DNA of 10,512 bases, taken from NCBI GenBank assembly GCA_030633635.1, contig DAOVSA010000010.1, positions 1-10,512 on the forward strand. The letters run 5' to 3'. A program made the translations under genes and the position numbers. Position 1 is the first letter of the stretch; every line of letters begins with the position of its first letter. The notes under the pieces were generated by a model. The model was not told the DNA's origin. It was given only the letters and a program-made list of their open reading frames with translations, and searched no databases. The stretch is from Candidatus Altarchaeota archaeon. GTDB lineage: Archaea; Altiarchaeota; Altiarchaeia; IMC4; DAOVSA01. Positions 1-5,671 of the stretch are shown one piece after another.

Positions 1-9
1 ATACAGAAA

Positions 10-82
10 TTCCTCATAGGAACAAGAAAAATTCCCATGAGGAATTTTTATGCCCAATCAGCGACTTCGTCGCTGATTCGGG
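10..82. repeat. Left cluster of three tandem hairpins
   Basis: Three small hairpins follow one another: TTCC/GGAA (10-13 with 19-22), AAAAATTCC/GGAATTTTT (27-35 with 41-49, 5-nt loop), and CCCAATCAGCGAC paired with GTCGCTGATTCGGG around a TTC loop (53-82, one unpaired C). The same order and outline occur in inverted orientation at 455-526. A competing fold pairs ATTCCTCAT (9-17) with ATGAGGAAT (37-45). Confidence 0.75.
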
Positions 83-135
83 TTTATTGTAAAGTTATAC
101 TTTATCTTACGGTGAAAGAGAAAAACCATATTGGC

Positions 136-371
136 GATAAGGAACTTGCTAAGATGAATCAAGGCAAGAGGGAAGTCCATACCAGTGCACTGAGATCTTT
201 GCTCAGTTCTTAGAATTATTCTATGGTTCTTTATCTGTTTTATCTGGTGAATCCATGAGATTCATTAGAGATGACGAATCTTCAGATTCGACATCTCGCC
301 AGTTGGAAGGTGTGCTAAGGAAACTTTCATTGTTTATACCGGAACTTAAGTCAGCAGATTGCTCTAGTTAG
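136..371 (+). pseudogene. IS5-like transposase N-terminal remnant, frameshifted and truncated
   Basis: From 136 the frame reads DKELAKMNQGKR. After a frameshift near 171 the next frame stays open to the TAG at 369-371, reading GSPYQCTEIFAQFLELFYG and later RQLEGVLRKL and FIPELKSADCSS. Together these follow the N-terminal pattern of IS5-type transposases (KRGRPYxY, a hydrophobic helix, RQxEGFLR, then PDYST), from family knowledge. About 60 bp between the LFYG and RQLEG parts form a palindrome and look inserted. No DDE catalytic part remains. The assignment rests on recalled family patterns and was not searched. Confidence 0.5.
248..297. repeat. Palindromic insert within the transposase relic
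   Basis: Two stems lie side by side: TGAATC/GATTCA (248-253 with 259-264) and a longer one in which GAGATG, A, CGAATC (268-280) pairs with GATTCG, A, CATCTC (285-297) around a TTCA loop. The longer stem has 12 pairs and one A-A mismatch. The palindrome sits where the transposase pattern would expect LPYRQ without extra residues, so it is probably a later small palindromic insertion. Confidence 0.6.
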
Positions 372-421
372 TAAGAAGCACTCTATTTAGGCTGAAAGCC
401 CAAATAGTCATTGTCACTTGA

Positions 422-447
422 TGTTCTGTAATTTCAATTACAGAACA
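422..447. repeat. Perfect 12-bp-stem hairpin
   Basis: TGTTCTGTAATT (422-433) is followed by two bases and its exact reverse complement (436-447). It lies just inside the right hairpin cluster. A weaker hairpin with a GGCT/AGCC core occurs at 384-406. Neither is followed by a long T-run, so they look like part of the repeat element rather than a terminator. Confidence 0.65.
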
Positions 448-454
448 GTAAAAA

Positions 455-526
455 CCCGAATTAGTGACTTCGTCACTAATTGGGCAGAAAAATTCATTGG
501 AATTTTTCCTGTTTTCCAAAGGAAAA
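455..526. repeat. Right cluster of three tandem hairpins, inverted copy of the left
   Basis: Read on the minus strand this repeats the left cluster: TTTTCC/GGAAAA (512-517 with 521-526), GAAAAATTC/GAATTTTTC (487-495 with 500-508), and the CCCGAATTAGTGAC hairpin (455-484). The last differs from its left counterpart at two stem positions, each with the matching change in the opposite arm, so both hairpins remain fully paired. The unpaired base beside the GGG/CCC end is on the mirrored side, which shows the orientation is inverted. Confidence 0.75.
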
Positions 527-564
527 TTTTCTTGATTTATTCGACAAAGCAATATTCTCTTCTC

Positions 565-571
565 TTTATAA
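565..571 (+). promoter_or_regulatory. Candidate TATA box for rnp4
   Basis: TTTATAA lies in an AT-rich stretch about 55 bases before the rnp4 start, which would place transcription start near 595. The stretch from 529 to 624 shows no other feature. Other AT-rich hexamers nearby could serve instead. Confidence 0.3.
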
Positions 572-624
572 CATGTTAATTCGTGTCATTTTAAATCTAT
601 TTAATTTTAATCATCTATGGAGAA

Positions 625-984
625 ATGGTACGTAGAAAAGAAAAACGGAAACAACAAGAAATTGCAAGTCAGAGGATGGGGATTTTGTTCAGTTTGGCCG
701 AAAAGGAAGTCTTGGGGGGAAATCTAAAATGGGCGGATAGATATATAGAGTTGGCACGCAAGATAGGGATGAAATATAACGTCAGAATACCAAAAGTGTA
801 TAAAAGAAGTTTCTGTAAGTATTGTTACCATTATCTACTTCCGGGGGTCACTTCAAGAGTTAGGTTGAACTCGAGCCGACATAGGGTGGAGATAAGGTGT
901 TTTAATTGTGGAAAAACTATGTTTTTTCCTTATGTTAGAGAGGTTAAAGAGAGAAGACGAGAGAGAAGACGAAAGAAGAATTGA
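625..984 (+). CDS. rnp4: Ribonuclease P protein component 4 (Rpr2/Rpp21 family)
   Basis: This is a protein subunit of archaeal RNase P, the ribonucleoprotein that removes the 5' leader from pre-tRNA. The 119-residue length is typical of the family. A basic N-terminus leads into helices including ADRYIELARKIGMKYNVRIP (about 37-56). A zinc ribbon follows, with cysteines in C64-KY-C67 and C92-FN-C95. The segment between them, ending in HRVEIRC, matches Rpr2/Rpp21 proteins. The C-terminus is very basic (ERRRERRRKKN), suited to RNA contact, and contains a tandem 12-bp duplication. The ATG at 625 is preceded by GGAG four bases upstream. An earlier ATG at 615 is in another frame. The DUF211 gene follows after 34 bp. 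Confidence 0.93.
   Translation: MVRRKEKRKQQEIASQRMGILFSLAEKEVLGGNLKWADRYIELARKIGMKYNVRIPKVYKRSFCKYCYHYLLPGVTSRVRLNSSRHRVEIRCFNCGKTMFFPYVREVKERRRERRRKKN
949..972 (+). repeat. 12-bp perfect tandem duplication at the rnp4 3' end
   Basis: GAGAGAAGACGA occurs twice in direct succession (949-960, 961-972), adding an in-frame ERRR repeat close to the rnp4 stop codon. Confidence 0.85.
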
Positions 985-990
985 TTTTTA

Positions 991-996
991 TTTATA
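991..996 (+). promoter_or_regulatory. Candidate TATA box, leaderless start of the DUF211 gene
   Basis: TTTATA is centred about 25 bases before the ATG at 1019, the normal distance between an archaeal TATA box and the transcription start. No Shine-Dalgarno sequence precedes the ATG. Both facts suggest leaderless transcription starting at or beside the start codon, possibly in addition to read-through from rnp4. Confidence 0.4.
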
Positions 997-1018
997 CTAG
1001 TATATTTACTTAAAGAAT

Positions 1019-1327
1019 ATGATAGAACTTCGAAAATTAGTGTTAGATGTGTTAAAACCGCATGAACCTGGGATTCCTGATCTGGCTAAGCGATTGGCGG
1101 AATTGAATGGTGTTGATGGGGTTAATATCAGTATATACGAGATGGATAAGGAGGTTGAGACGGTTAAAGTGACGATCGAGGGCAGGTTTCCAGATACAGA
1201 CGAAATTAAGCAAATTATTTCGGAGGTTGGGGGAACCATACATAGCATCGATGAGGTTGTTGCAGGTAGAAGGGTCGTTGAGGAAGAGGAAACACTACAC
1301 GAGAGACAATCGCAGAGTGAGGGTTAA
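1019..1327 (+). CDS. DUF211 family protein
   Basis: A small archaeal protein of unknown cellular role. Residues 1-84 follow the DUF211 pattern: an opening IELRKLVLDVLKPHEPGIPD, the GVDGVNISIYEMD core, VKVTIEG, and a GGTIHSIDEVVAG end. These proteins are known to form compact alpha/beta folds related to the ferredoxin fold. The tail after residue 84 is acidic and polar (EEEETLHERQSQSEG) and looks disordered. The 102-residue length is usual for the family. It lies between rnp4 and the VIT1-like gene on the same strand, 40 bp before the latter. No catalytic residues are evident, and I assign no function. Confidence 0.88.
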   Translation: MIELRKLVLDVLKPHEPGIPDLAKRLAELNGVDGVNISIYEMDKEVETVKVTIEGRFPDTDEIKQIISEVGGTIHSIDEVVAGRRVVEEEETLHERQSQSEG

Positions 1328-1367
1328 TTTTGTTTCTGTGAAGGTACAAGAATAGAGGAAAAAACAA

Positions 1368-1913
1368 ATGGATGATGACTTGACCTATCTTCTGGATTTG
1401 GTTTTGAAGCAGCACAAATATTTGATTCTGGGCATGATTGATGGATGCCTGGTGATCCTTGGCATCGTGATTGGAGCGTATGCATCCGGTATGTCCGTGG
1501 ATATAATCGTAAAGGTTGGTATGGGGGGTGCGATTGCCTCTGGCATGTCAAATGCATTCAGTGCACTGGTGGCTGAAAGAGCCGAAACCCGAAAGGAACT
1601 TGCTGAGATAGAAGAAAAGATGCTCCATCCATTGACCGGAACAGAGATTGCCAAAAAGAAGCGGTTGGAGGTTTATGCCCGCACCGTAATGCATGGATCA
1701 AGTGCTTTCATTGGTGCTATGACTCCATTAATACCCTTTATATTCGTTCCAAGTCATGCGTTTTTCGCCTCCATTGGATTAAGTATCTCCATCCTGTTTT
1801 TATTGGGGATTTATCTTGGAAGTGTCCTGAAAACAAATCGTATAATATCTGGTATTAAGTTGATCATACTGGGTCTGGTGATAGTCCTGATATGTCATGT
1901 GCTGGGCGGATAA
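1368..1913 (+). CDS. VIT1/CCC1-like membrane protein (TIGR00267-type)
   Basis: A 181-residue membrane protein of the VIT1/CCC1 superfamily, whose characterised members move iron or manganese across membranes. About five membrane segments are visible: roughly 18-39, 43-68, 105-128, 131-152 and 158-179. The first contains GMIDGCLVILGIVIGAY, matching the DG...G signature of the family. The second is glycine-rich and runs into AERAETRKELAEIEEKM (69-85). That acidic helix corresponds to the loop carrying the cytosolic metal-binding part in plant VIT1, but it is much shorter here. Archaeal proteins of this size are usually annotated only as conserved membrane proteins, so metal transport is inferred. 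AGAGG (about 1352-1356) precedes the ATG at a suitable distance. Confidence 0.78.
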   Translation: MDDDLTYLLDLVLKQHKYLILGMIDGCLVILGIVIGAYASGMSVDIIVKVGMGGAIASGMSNAFSALVAERAETRKELAEIEEKMLHPLTGTEIAKKKRLEVYARTVMHGSSAFIGAMTPLIPFIFVPSHAFFASIGLSISILFLLGIYLGSVLKTNRIISGIKLIILGLVIVLICHVLGG

Positions 1914-1942
1914 TATTTTATCTAATTAATATTTTATCTAAT
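1911..1942. repeat. 16-bp perfect tandem duplication over the VIT1-like stop codon
   Basis: TAATATTTTATCTAAT occurs twice in direct succession (1911-1926, 1927-1942). The first copy starts with the TAA stop codon of the VIT1-like gene. The repeat fills nearly all of the 34-bp gap between two convergent genes. Confidence 0.9.
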
Positions 1943-1947
1943 TCTAT

Positions 1948-3606
1948 TTAATCACCAAACATCAGTAACTCCGGTTTAAAGAGCAAGAGTATGCCGAGAG
2001 TGAGCATTAATAGGCCCCCGATTAATTTAAGTATTCTTCCCTGTCTTTTAGTCAATCGCTCTGACTTAAAAGAGTAGAGGAAATTTCCCAGGATTGCAAA
2101 GAGAGGGATTATGTAGACCAAGGAATAAAATGCGGTGTAGAGATAGTGGTAAATACCGACCTCTTGGCCATAATTCTGAAATAGTGCCGCAAGATAAATC
2201 ATGGGAAGCATTGCCGTGCATCCCAATTCCACCAAATTGACAAATATCGCCAGAAAAATAACTCCCACCATGGCCAGAGCCAGTGCTTTTTTGGTCTCCG
2301 CACGCTTCACCTTTCTAACTATTTCTCCAGATTTTCTGGATATCTTACCCCTGTACTTTTCGGAAATTCCAAGAGAAATTCCCTTTCTAAAGAAAAAGAA
2401 GTCCTTGACATTGATAATGCCCGCGATTATAACCACGATGCCGATTAATTTCATCAGTATACCGCCATAAGTGTCAAATATCAAAGATCCTGCCAGGAGG
2501 ATGAGCGAGATGAAGATAAAGTACATGATACCTGAGGTAAAGATAAATGTCGTACCTATCAAACACATCCGCCTTTTAGACTTGGTATAAGTCAGCAAAG
2601 AAAGCAAGACGATTAATACCGTAAAAGCGCAGGGGTTAAAGCCATCTATCAATGCCACTACAAAAACAAAGGCCGGAAAGGGAAATCTTTTAGCGAAATT
2701 TTCCACGAACTTGGCATGTGTTGTTAAAGCAAAAATGAAACCCGAGATTATTAACAATGTAAGGAACCCAACCGCCCAGTATCTTCCCAGAGGTATTCTT
2801 TCTTTAAGGACACTATATGCGACCAGATAAATCAGGATAGCAGATAAAATGAAGATATGAATATTACTGGCTTCTTGAACCGGTTTTTCTATTCCTTCTA
2901 TCTTTCCTGTGGGAATTTCACTGCTTAAGATTTCTTCAGTCTTGCGATCAATTCTGACCAATACATCTGGATATTGAAGATTGGACTTAAGCCTCTGGGG
3001 AGTCCACCAGGCAACCAGATAAGAATTATTCATTAATTTGACGGTGGCCAATGAATTCGGATTTTCTTTCAACAATTCTTCGACGAGAGAATCGTTTTTA
3101 GATATCTTAACGGCATTTTCATACCTCAGTGGACAGGTAAGGTTCAAACATTCTAATATCGCCAACTCTATCTGATTTTTATAACCGATGTATGCCCTAT
3201 AACCCTGATGATAGACTAGTTCCCCTCCCCCCTTGGTGAAACCTATGAATACTTTATTTCCAATGAAGGTTCTCGGTACCCCAACAGCTATTGTATCATA
3301 CTCTTTACACAGTTCCTCGAATAACTCTACGTTTTTACCCACTTCCAGATATTTCACCTCTAACTTGGGATATCTCCTCTCCAATTCCTCCAAGAATGGC
3401 GTTTCTTCCCTGCAATGCGGACAGGATGAACTATAGAAGAAATAAACTGTAACAGTATCATTTTTATCCAGATTTTCCGGGGTTGAAACATTTAAGTCCG
3501 TGGCAGAATAATTTGAGGTGGGGGCTGTCGCATTTATGGTTGCCGAAAAAACCGTAAAAATTAGAATTATTGCAATAAATGAGGTTAATCTCTCCATCTT
3601 GATCAT
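1948..3606 (-). CDS. Secreted thioredoxin fused to a CcdA/DsbD-like membrane domain
   Basis: A probable thiol-disulfide relay protein. A TTG start at 3624 would give 558 residues. I prefer the ATG at 3606 (552 residues, numbering below), which places a signal segment (TSFIAIILIFTVFSA) directly at the N-terminus; the ATG at 3597 is also possible. An extracytoplasmic thioredoxin-like domain follows: YFFYSSSCPHC with C62 and C65, and GVP with the cis-proline at P111. After about 75 residues of unknown type come a membrane helix (about 247-266) and a polytopic CcdA/DsbD-like domain. That domain holds the paired motifs DGFNPCAF (C326) and ELGCTAMLP (C463), the two cysteines that shuttle electrons in CcdA/DsbD. 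Three further cysteines (C99, C153, C158) lie in the outer part. The domain order is the reverse of bacterial DsbD, whose thioredoxin is C-terminal. Likely partners are secreted proteins or cytochrome c maturation, by inference. Confidence 0.8.
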   Translation of the reverse strand: MIKMERLTSFIAIILIFTVFSATINATAPTSNYSATDLNVSTPENLDKNDTVTVYFFYSSSCPHCREETPFLEELERRYPKLEVKYLEVGKNVELFEELCKEYDTIAVGVPRTFIGNKVFIGFTKGGGELVYHQGYRAYIGYKNQIELAILECLNLTCPLRYENAVKISKNDSLVEELLKENPNSLATVKLMNNSYLVAWWTPQRLKSNLQYPDVLVRIDRKTEEILSSEIPTGKIEGIEKPVQEASNIHIFILSAILIYLVAYSVLKERIPLGRYWAVGFLTLLIISGFIFALTTHAKFVENFAKRFPFPAFVFVVALIDGFNPCAFTVLIVLLSLLTYTKSKRRMCLIGTTFIFTSGIMYFIFISLILLAGSLIFDTYGGILMKLIGIVVIIAGIINVKDFFFFRKGISLGISEKYRGKISRKSGEIVRKVKRAETKKALALAMVGVIFLAIFVNLVELGCTAMLPMIYLAALFQNYGQEVGIYHYLYTAFYSLVYIIPLFAILGNFLYSFKSERLTKRQGRILKLIGGLLMLTLGILLLFKPELLMFGD

Positions 3607-3692
3607 TTCTCCATCTTGGTCCAATCACCCTTAATATGGTCTGAATTATCTATTAATTTGGTTTTTATTACATAATACATTCTACTCAATAT

Positions 3693-3730
3693 ATTTCAAA
3701 AAATATTTATTTCAAAAAATATTTCAAAAA
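3693..3730 (-). terminator. Tandemly repeated oligo-T element downstream of dapL
   Basis: ATTTCAAAAAATATTT occurs twice in direct succession (3693-3708, 3709-3724), and a third partial copy runs to 3730. On the minus strand, just after the dapL stop codon, this gives runs of T5, T6 and T6. Archaeal transcription can terminate at such U-tracts without a hairpin, so this is a plausible multi-step terminator. The same AT-rich stretch could also contribute to the promoter of the thioredoxin-CcdA gene. Confidence 0.55.
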
Positions 3731-3732
3731 TA

Positions 3733-3753
3733 CAGATCATAATATCAGATCAT
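3733..3753. repeat. Direct repeat over the dapL stop codon
   Basis: CAGATCAT occurs at 3733-3740 and 3746-3753 with a 13-bp period. The second copy overlaps the dapL stop codon (minus-strand TGA at 3747-3745). It looks like an older or partly degraded tandem duplication. Confidence 0.6.
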
Positions 3754-4917
3754 TGCCCTTTCAATTCTCTCGACAGCTTCTTCTAACCTTTCTTTCGGCT
3801 GGGTTAGTGAGCAACGTACGTATCCCTCTCCATAGGTTCCAAATCCAATTCCGGGTGTTAAAACAACCCCCGTTTTATCCAGTAATTCCTTTGAAAATTC
3901 AATCGAGGATTTGTATGGCTCAGGAATCTTAAACCAGAGATAAAAGGTTGCAATTGGCTTTTTTACATCCCATCCAAGGTCATTCAAAGAATCTGCCATT
4001 AAATCTCTTCTTTCTGCAAGTGTCTTCATGTTCCTTTTCACAATATCTTGGGGGGTTTTAAACGCTTCTATCCCTGCCCACTGCACTGCCTGAAATACAC
4101 CCGAATCCACATTCTCCTTGACCTTGCCCAACCCATTCAAAATCTCTTCATTTCCCACGACCCAACCCAGACGCCAACCAGTCATTGAATAGGTCTTTGA
4201 CAGGGAATGAAACTCTATTCCAATGTCCTTTGCATTTTTTATCTCCAGAAAACTTGGGGCATTATAACCATCAAAGGTTACCTCTGAATACGCATTATCA
4301 TGACATACAATCACTTGGTTCTCCTCTGCAAAATCCACCACTTCTTTGAAGAACTCTTTACCTGCAACCTCGGCGGTTGGATTATTCGGATAATTTAAAA
4401 ACATTAATTTCGCTTTTTTCGCTGTTTTCTTGTCTATTTTCGTCAGATCCGGTTTAAATCCGTTTTCCTCAAGTAACGGCATCATAGCCGGTTTCCCGCC
4501 AGCCAGAATCGTACCGATCTTGTATACCGGGTATGCCGGATCCGGGACCAGTACCTGATCACCGGGATTTACAAACGCCAACGGCAGGTGGACAATGCCG
4601 TCTTTTGATCCCATCAGGGTAATGACTTCACCCTCCGGATTTAAAGACACGCTAAATCTACGTTTGTACCAAAGAGCAACCGCAGTTCTGAACTCTAACA
4701 TGCCGCGATAGGAAGGATATTTCTGATTTATTGGATCTCTGGCTGCCTCGCAGAGTTTTTCCACAATATTTCCCGGCGTCGGCAGGTCCGGATCTCCTAT
4801 GCCCAAACTTATCACATCTGTACCCTGGGCCTTCTTTCTTTCGATTTCCTTGTCGACTTCTGCGAACAGGTAGGGTGGAATCTCCACGATTCTATCGGCA
4901 TAACTATTAGAGGTCAT
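3745..4917 (-). CDS. dapL: LL-diaminopimelate aminotransferase
   Basis: This PLP enzyme makes LL-2,6-diaminopimelate directly from tetrahydrodipicolinate with glutamate as amino donor, the short lysine route found in many methanogens and relatives. The 390 residues are a complete fold-type I aminotransferase. Visible motifs: LGIGDPDLPTP (38-48), the DapL-like GSKDGIVHLPLAFVNPGDQV (103-122), DPAYPVY (126-132), NYPNNPT (175-181), D207 and Y210 for the cofactor ring, SLSKTYSMTGWRLGW with Schiff-base lysine K241, and carboxylate-binding R368. Other class I aminotransferases are the alternative, but GSKDGI and the overall pattern favour DapL. There is no Shine-Dalgarno site, and a 16-bp duplication overlaps the start codon. 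It is followed by oligo-T runs, so it is probably monocistronic. Confidence 0.9.
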   Translation of the reverse strand: MTSNSYADRIVEIPPYLFAEVDKEIERKKAQGTDVISLGIGDPDLPTPGNIVEKLCEAARDPINQKYPSYRGMLEFRTAVALWYKRRFSVSLNPEGEVITLMGSKDGIVHLPLAFVNPGDQVLVPDPAYPVYKIGTILAGGKPAMMPLLEENGFKPDLTKIDKKTAKKAKLMFLNYPNNPTAEVAGKEFFKEVVDFAEENQVIVCHDNAYSEVTFDGYNAPSFLEIKNAKDIGIEFHSLSKTYSMTGWRLGWVVGNEEILNGLGKVKENVDSGVFQAVQWAGIEAFKTPQDIVKRNMKTLAERRDLMADSLNDLGWDVKKPIATFYLWFKIPEPYKSSIEFSKELLDKTGVVLTPGIGFGTYGEGYVRCSLTQPKERLEEAVERIERAMI

Positions 4918-4947
4918 TTTATTGATTATGAATTTTATTGATTATGA
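4916..4947. repeat. 16-bp perfect tandem duplication over the dapL start codon
   Basis: ATTTTATTGATTATGA occurs twice in direct succession (4916-4931, 4932-4947). The inner copy overlaps the first two bases of the dapL ATG on the minus strand. The duplication lengthens the 5' leader by 16 bases relative to a single-copy ancestor. Confidence 0.9.
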
Positions 4948-4960
4948 TTGAATTAAAAAA

Positions 4961-4970
4961 ATATATAGTA
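4961..4970 (-). promoter_or_regulatory. Candidate TATA box for dapL
   Basis: On the minus strand this reads TACTATATAT, followed by a T-rich stretch. It is centred about 50 bases before the dapL ATG, predicting a transcription start near 4938 and a leader of about 20 bases. Confidence 0.4.
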
Positions 4971-5008
4971 CCTATGCCGAGTTATGGAAGATTGCTCGTG
5001 ACAATATC

Positions 5009-5641
5009 TCATTTCAACTTCCGATAGATCCAACGGATAATTAAAAAGATAATAACGAAATGAAGTATAAGGGATACACCTCCCAAAACGAGTTCAATCC
5101 ATGTAGGCTTCTGGGCTTCTATCTCAGCATCTCTATTGACTTTTTCCTCGTCGCTAATTATGTTAAAGGGAAAATTGTATGTCTCTTGCCCATGATACGG
5201 TCCGTCATGTACCTTGAGACGAATATTTGGCCCGCCAGATTCATAATGTATGTGATAATAGTAATATTTTACAACAACTGAAATATTGCCTTGACCAAGA
5301 TTAACATCAGGAGTGATATTGAACTCAACAAATCTTTGGCCCCGCCAACCTTCCCATCGTTCTTCTCCCTCCCCGGAATATAAAGTCTGGGTTGAGTCAC
5401 CTTCAGTATGCCATATTATTTCAATATTAGTAATCTCACCCTCCTGAAACTCATTGAAAGACTCGCTCACATCATGCATAGTCGCCGATAGTCTTACTCT
5501 ATCATTCGGCGAGTAATAAGATGGAGAACCCAGACCAAACTCAACATCAATTCTTTCGTCCGCAATAGCAGGAGTAGCAAACAGTGAAATAATGACCGAC
5601 CAAATTATACATAAACACAAAAATTGATTAGATCTTTTCAT
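5009..5641 (-). CDS. Secreted, C-terminally membrane-anchored protein of unknown function
   Basis: I do not recognise a family. The 210 residues start with a typical signal peptide (MKR, a hydrophobic stretch at 7-22, then ATPAIA-DE with probable cleavage after residue 27). A beta-rich outer domain follows (about 28-162), with alternating strands such as RVRLSATMHDV, TNIEIIWHTE and NISVVVKYYYYHIHY, suggesting an immunoglobulin-like sandwich. Two possible N-glycosylation sites, N108-IT and N119-IS, fit an extracellular location. A short charged linker leads to a single membrane helix (about 184-204) and a basic tail (RWIYRKLK) that would stay in the cytoplasm. It starts 30 bp after the PAC2 gene on the same strand, so co-transcription is possible. 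No Shine-Dalgarno site is visible. Confidence 0.75.
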   Translation of the reverse strand: MKRSNQFLCLCIIWSVIISLFATPAIADERIDVEFGLGSPSYYSPNDRVRLSATMHDVSESFNEFQEGEITNIEIIWHTEGDSTQTLYSGEGEERWEGWRGQRFVEFNITPDVNLGQGNISVVVKYYYYHIHYESGGPNIRLKVHDGPYHGQETYNFPFNIISDEEKVNRDAEIEAQKPTWIELVLGGVSLILHFVIIFLIIRWIYRKLK

Positions 5642-5671
5642 TTTTCTATGTCTTGATATTTGAAGTTATAA

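Larger units (their letters stand above)
4..528. mobile_element. Decayed IS5-like element bounded by inverted hairpin clusters
   Basis: No intact gene lies here. Two inverted copies of a roughly 75-bp hairpin cluster (about 4-82 and 455-528) flank a broken reading frame that resembles the N-terminal part of an IS5-type transposase. The interior is only about 370 bp, so most of a transposase, including the DDE catalytic domain, is missing. This fits an internally deleted, MITE-like derivative or an old IS remnant. The left copy starts close to the window edge, so the true left end and any target-site duplication cannot be seen. Alternative: the clusters are independent palindromic repeats that happen to flank the relic. 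Confidence 0.45.

Noticed and set aside
511..528. GTTTTCCAAAGGAAAATT resembles the dyad part of archaeal origin-recognition boxes
   Set aside because: It lacks the G-rich part, occurs once, has a counterpart only in the inverted hairpin cluster and lies 7 kb from cdc6, so it is explained as part of the repeat element.
364..552. A 62-residue open frame on the minus strand
   Set aside because: It runs through the right hairpin cluster and the perfect 12-bp hairpin, so its sequence is dictated by repeats. No protein family is recognisable and there is no good ribosome binding site.
1..624. CRISPR array or tRNA gene in the hairpin-rich left end
   Set aside because: The repeats are two inverted copies rather than regularly spaced direct repeats, and no cloverleaf with a TTC T-loop motif can be drawn.
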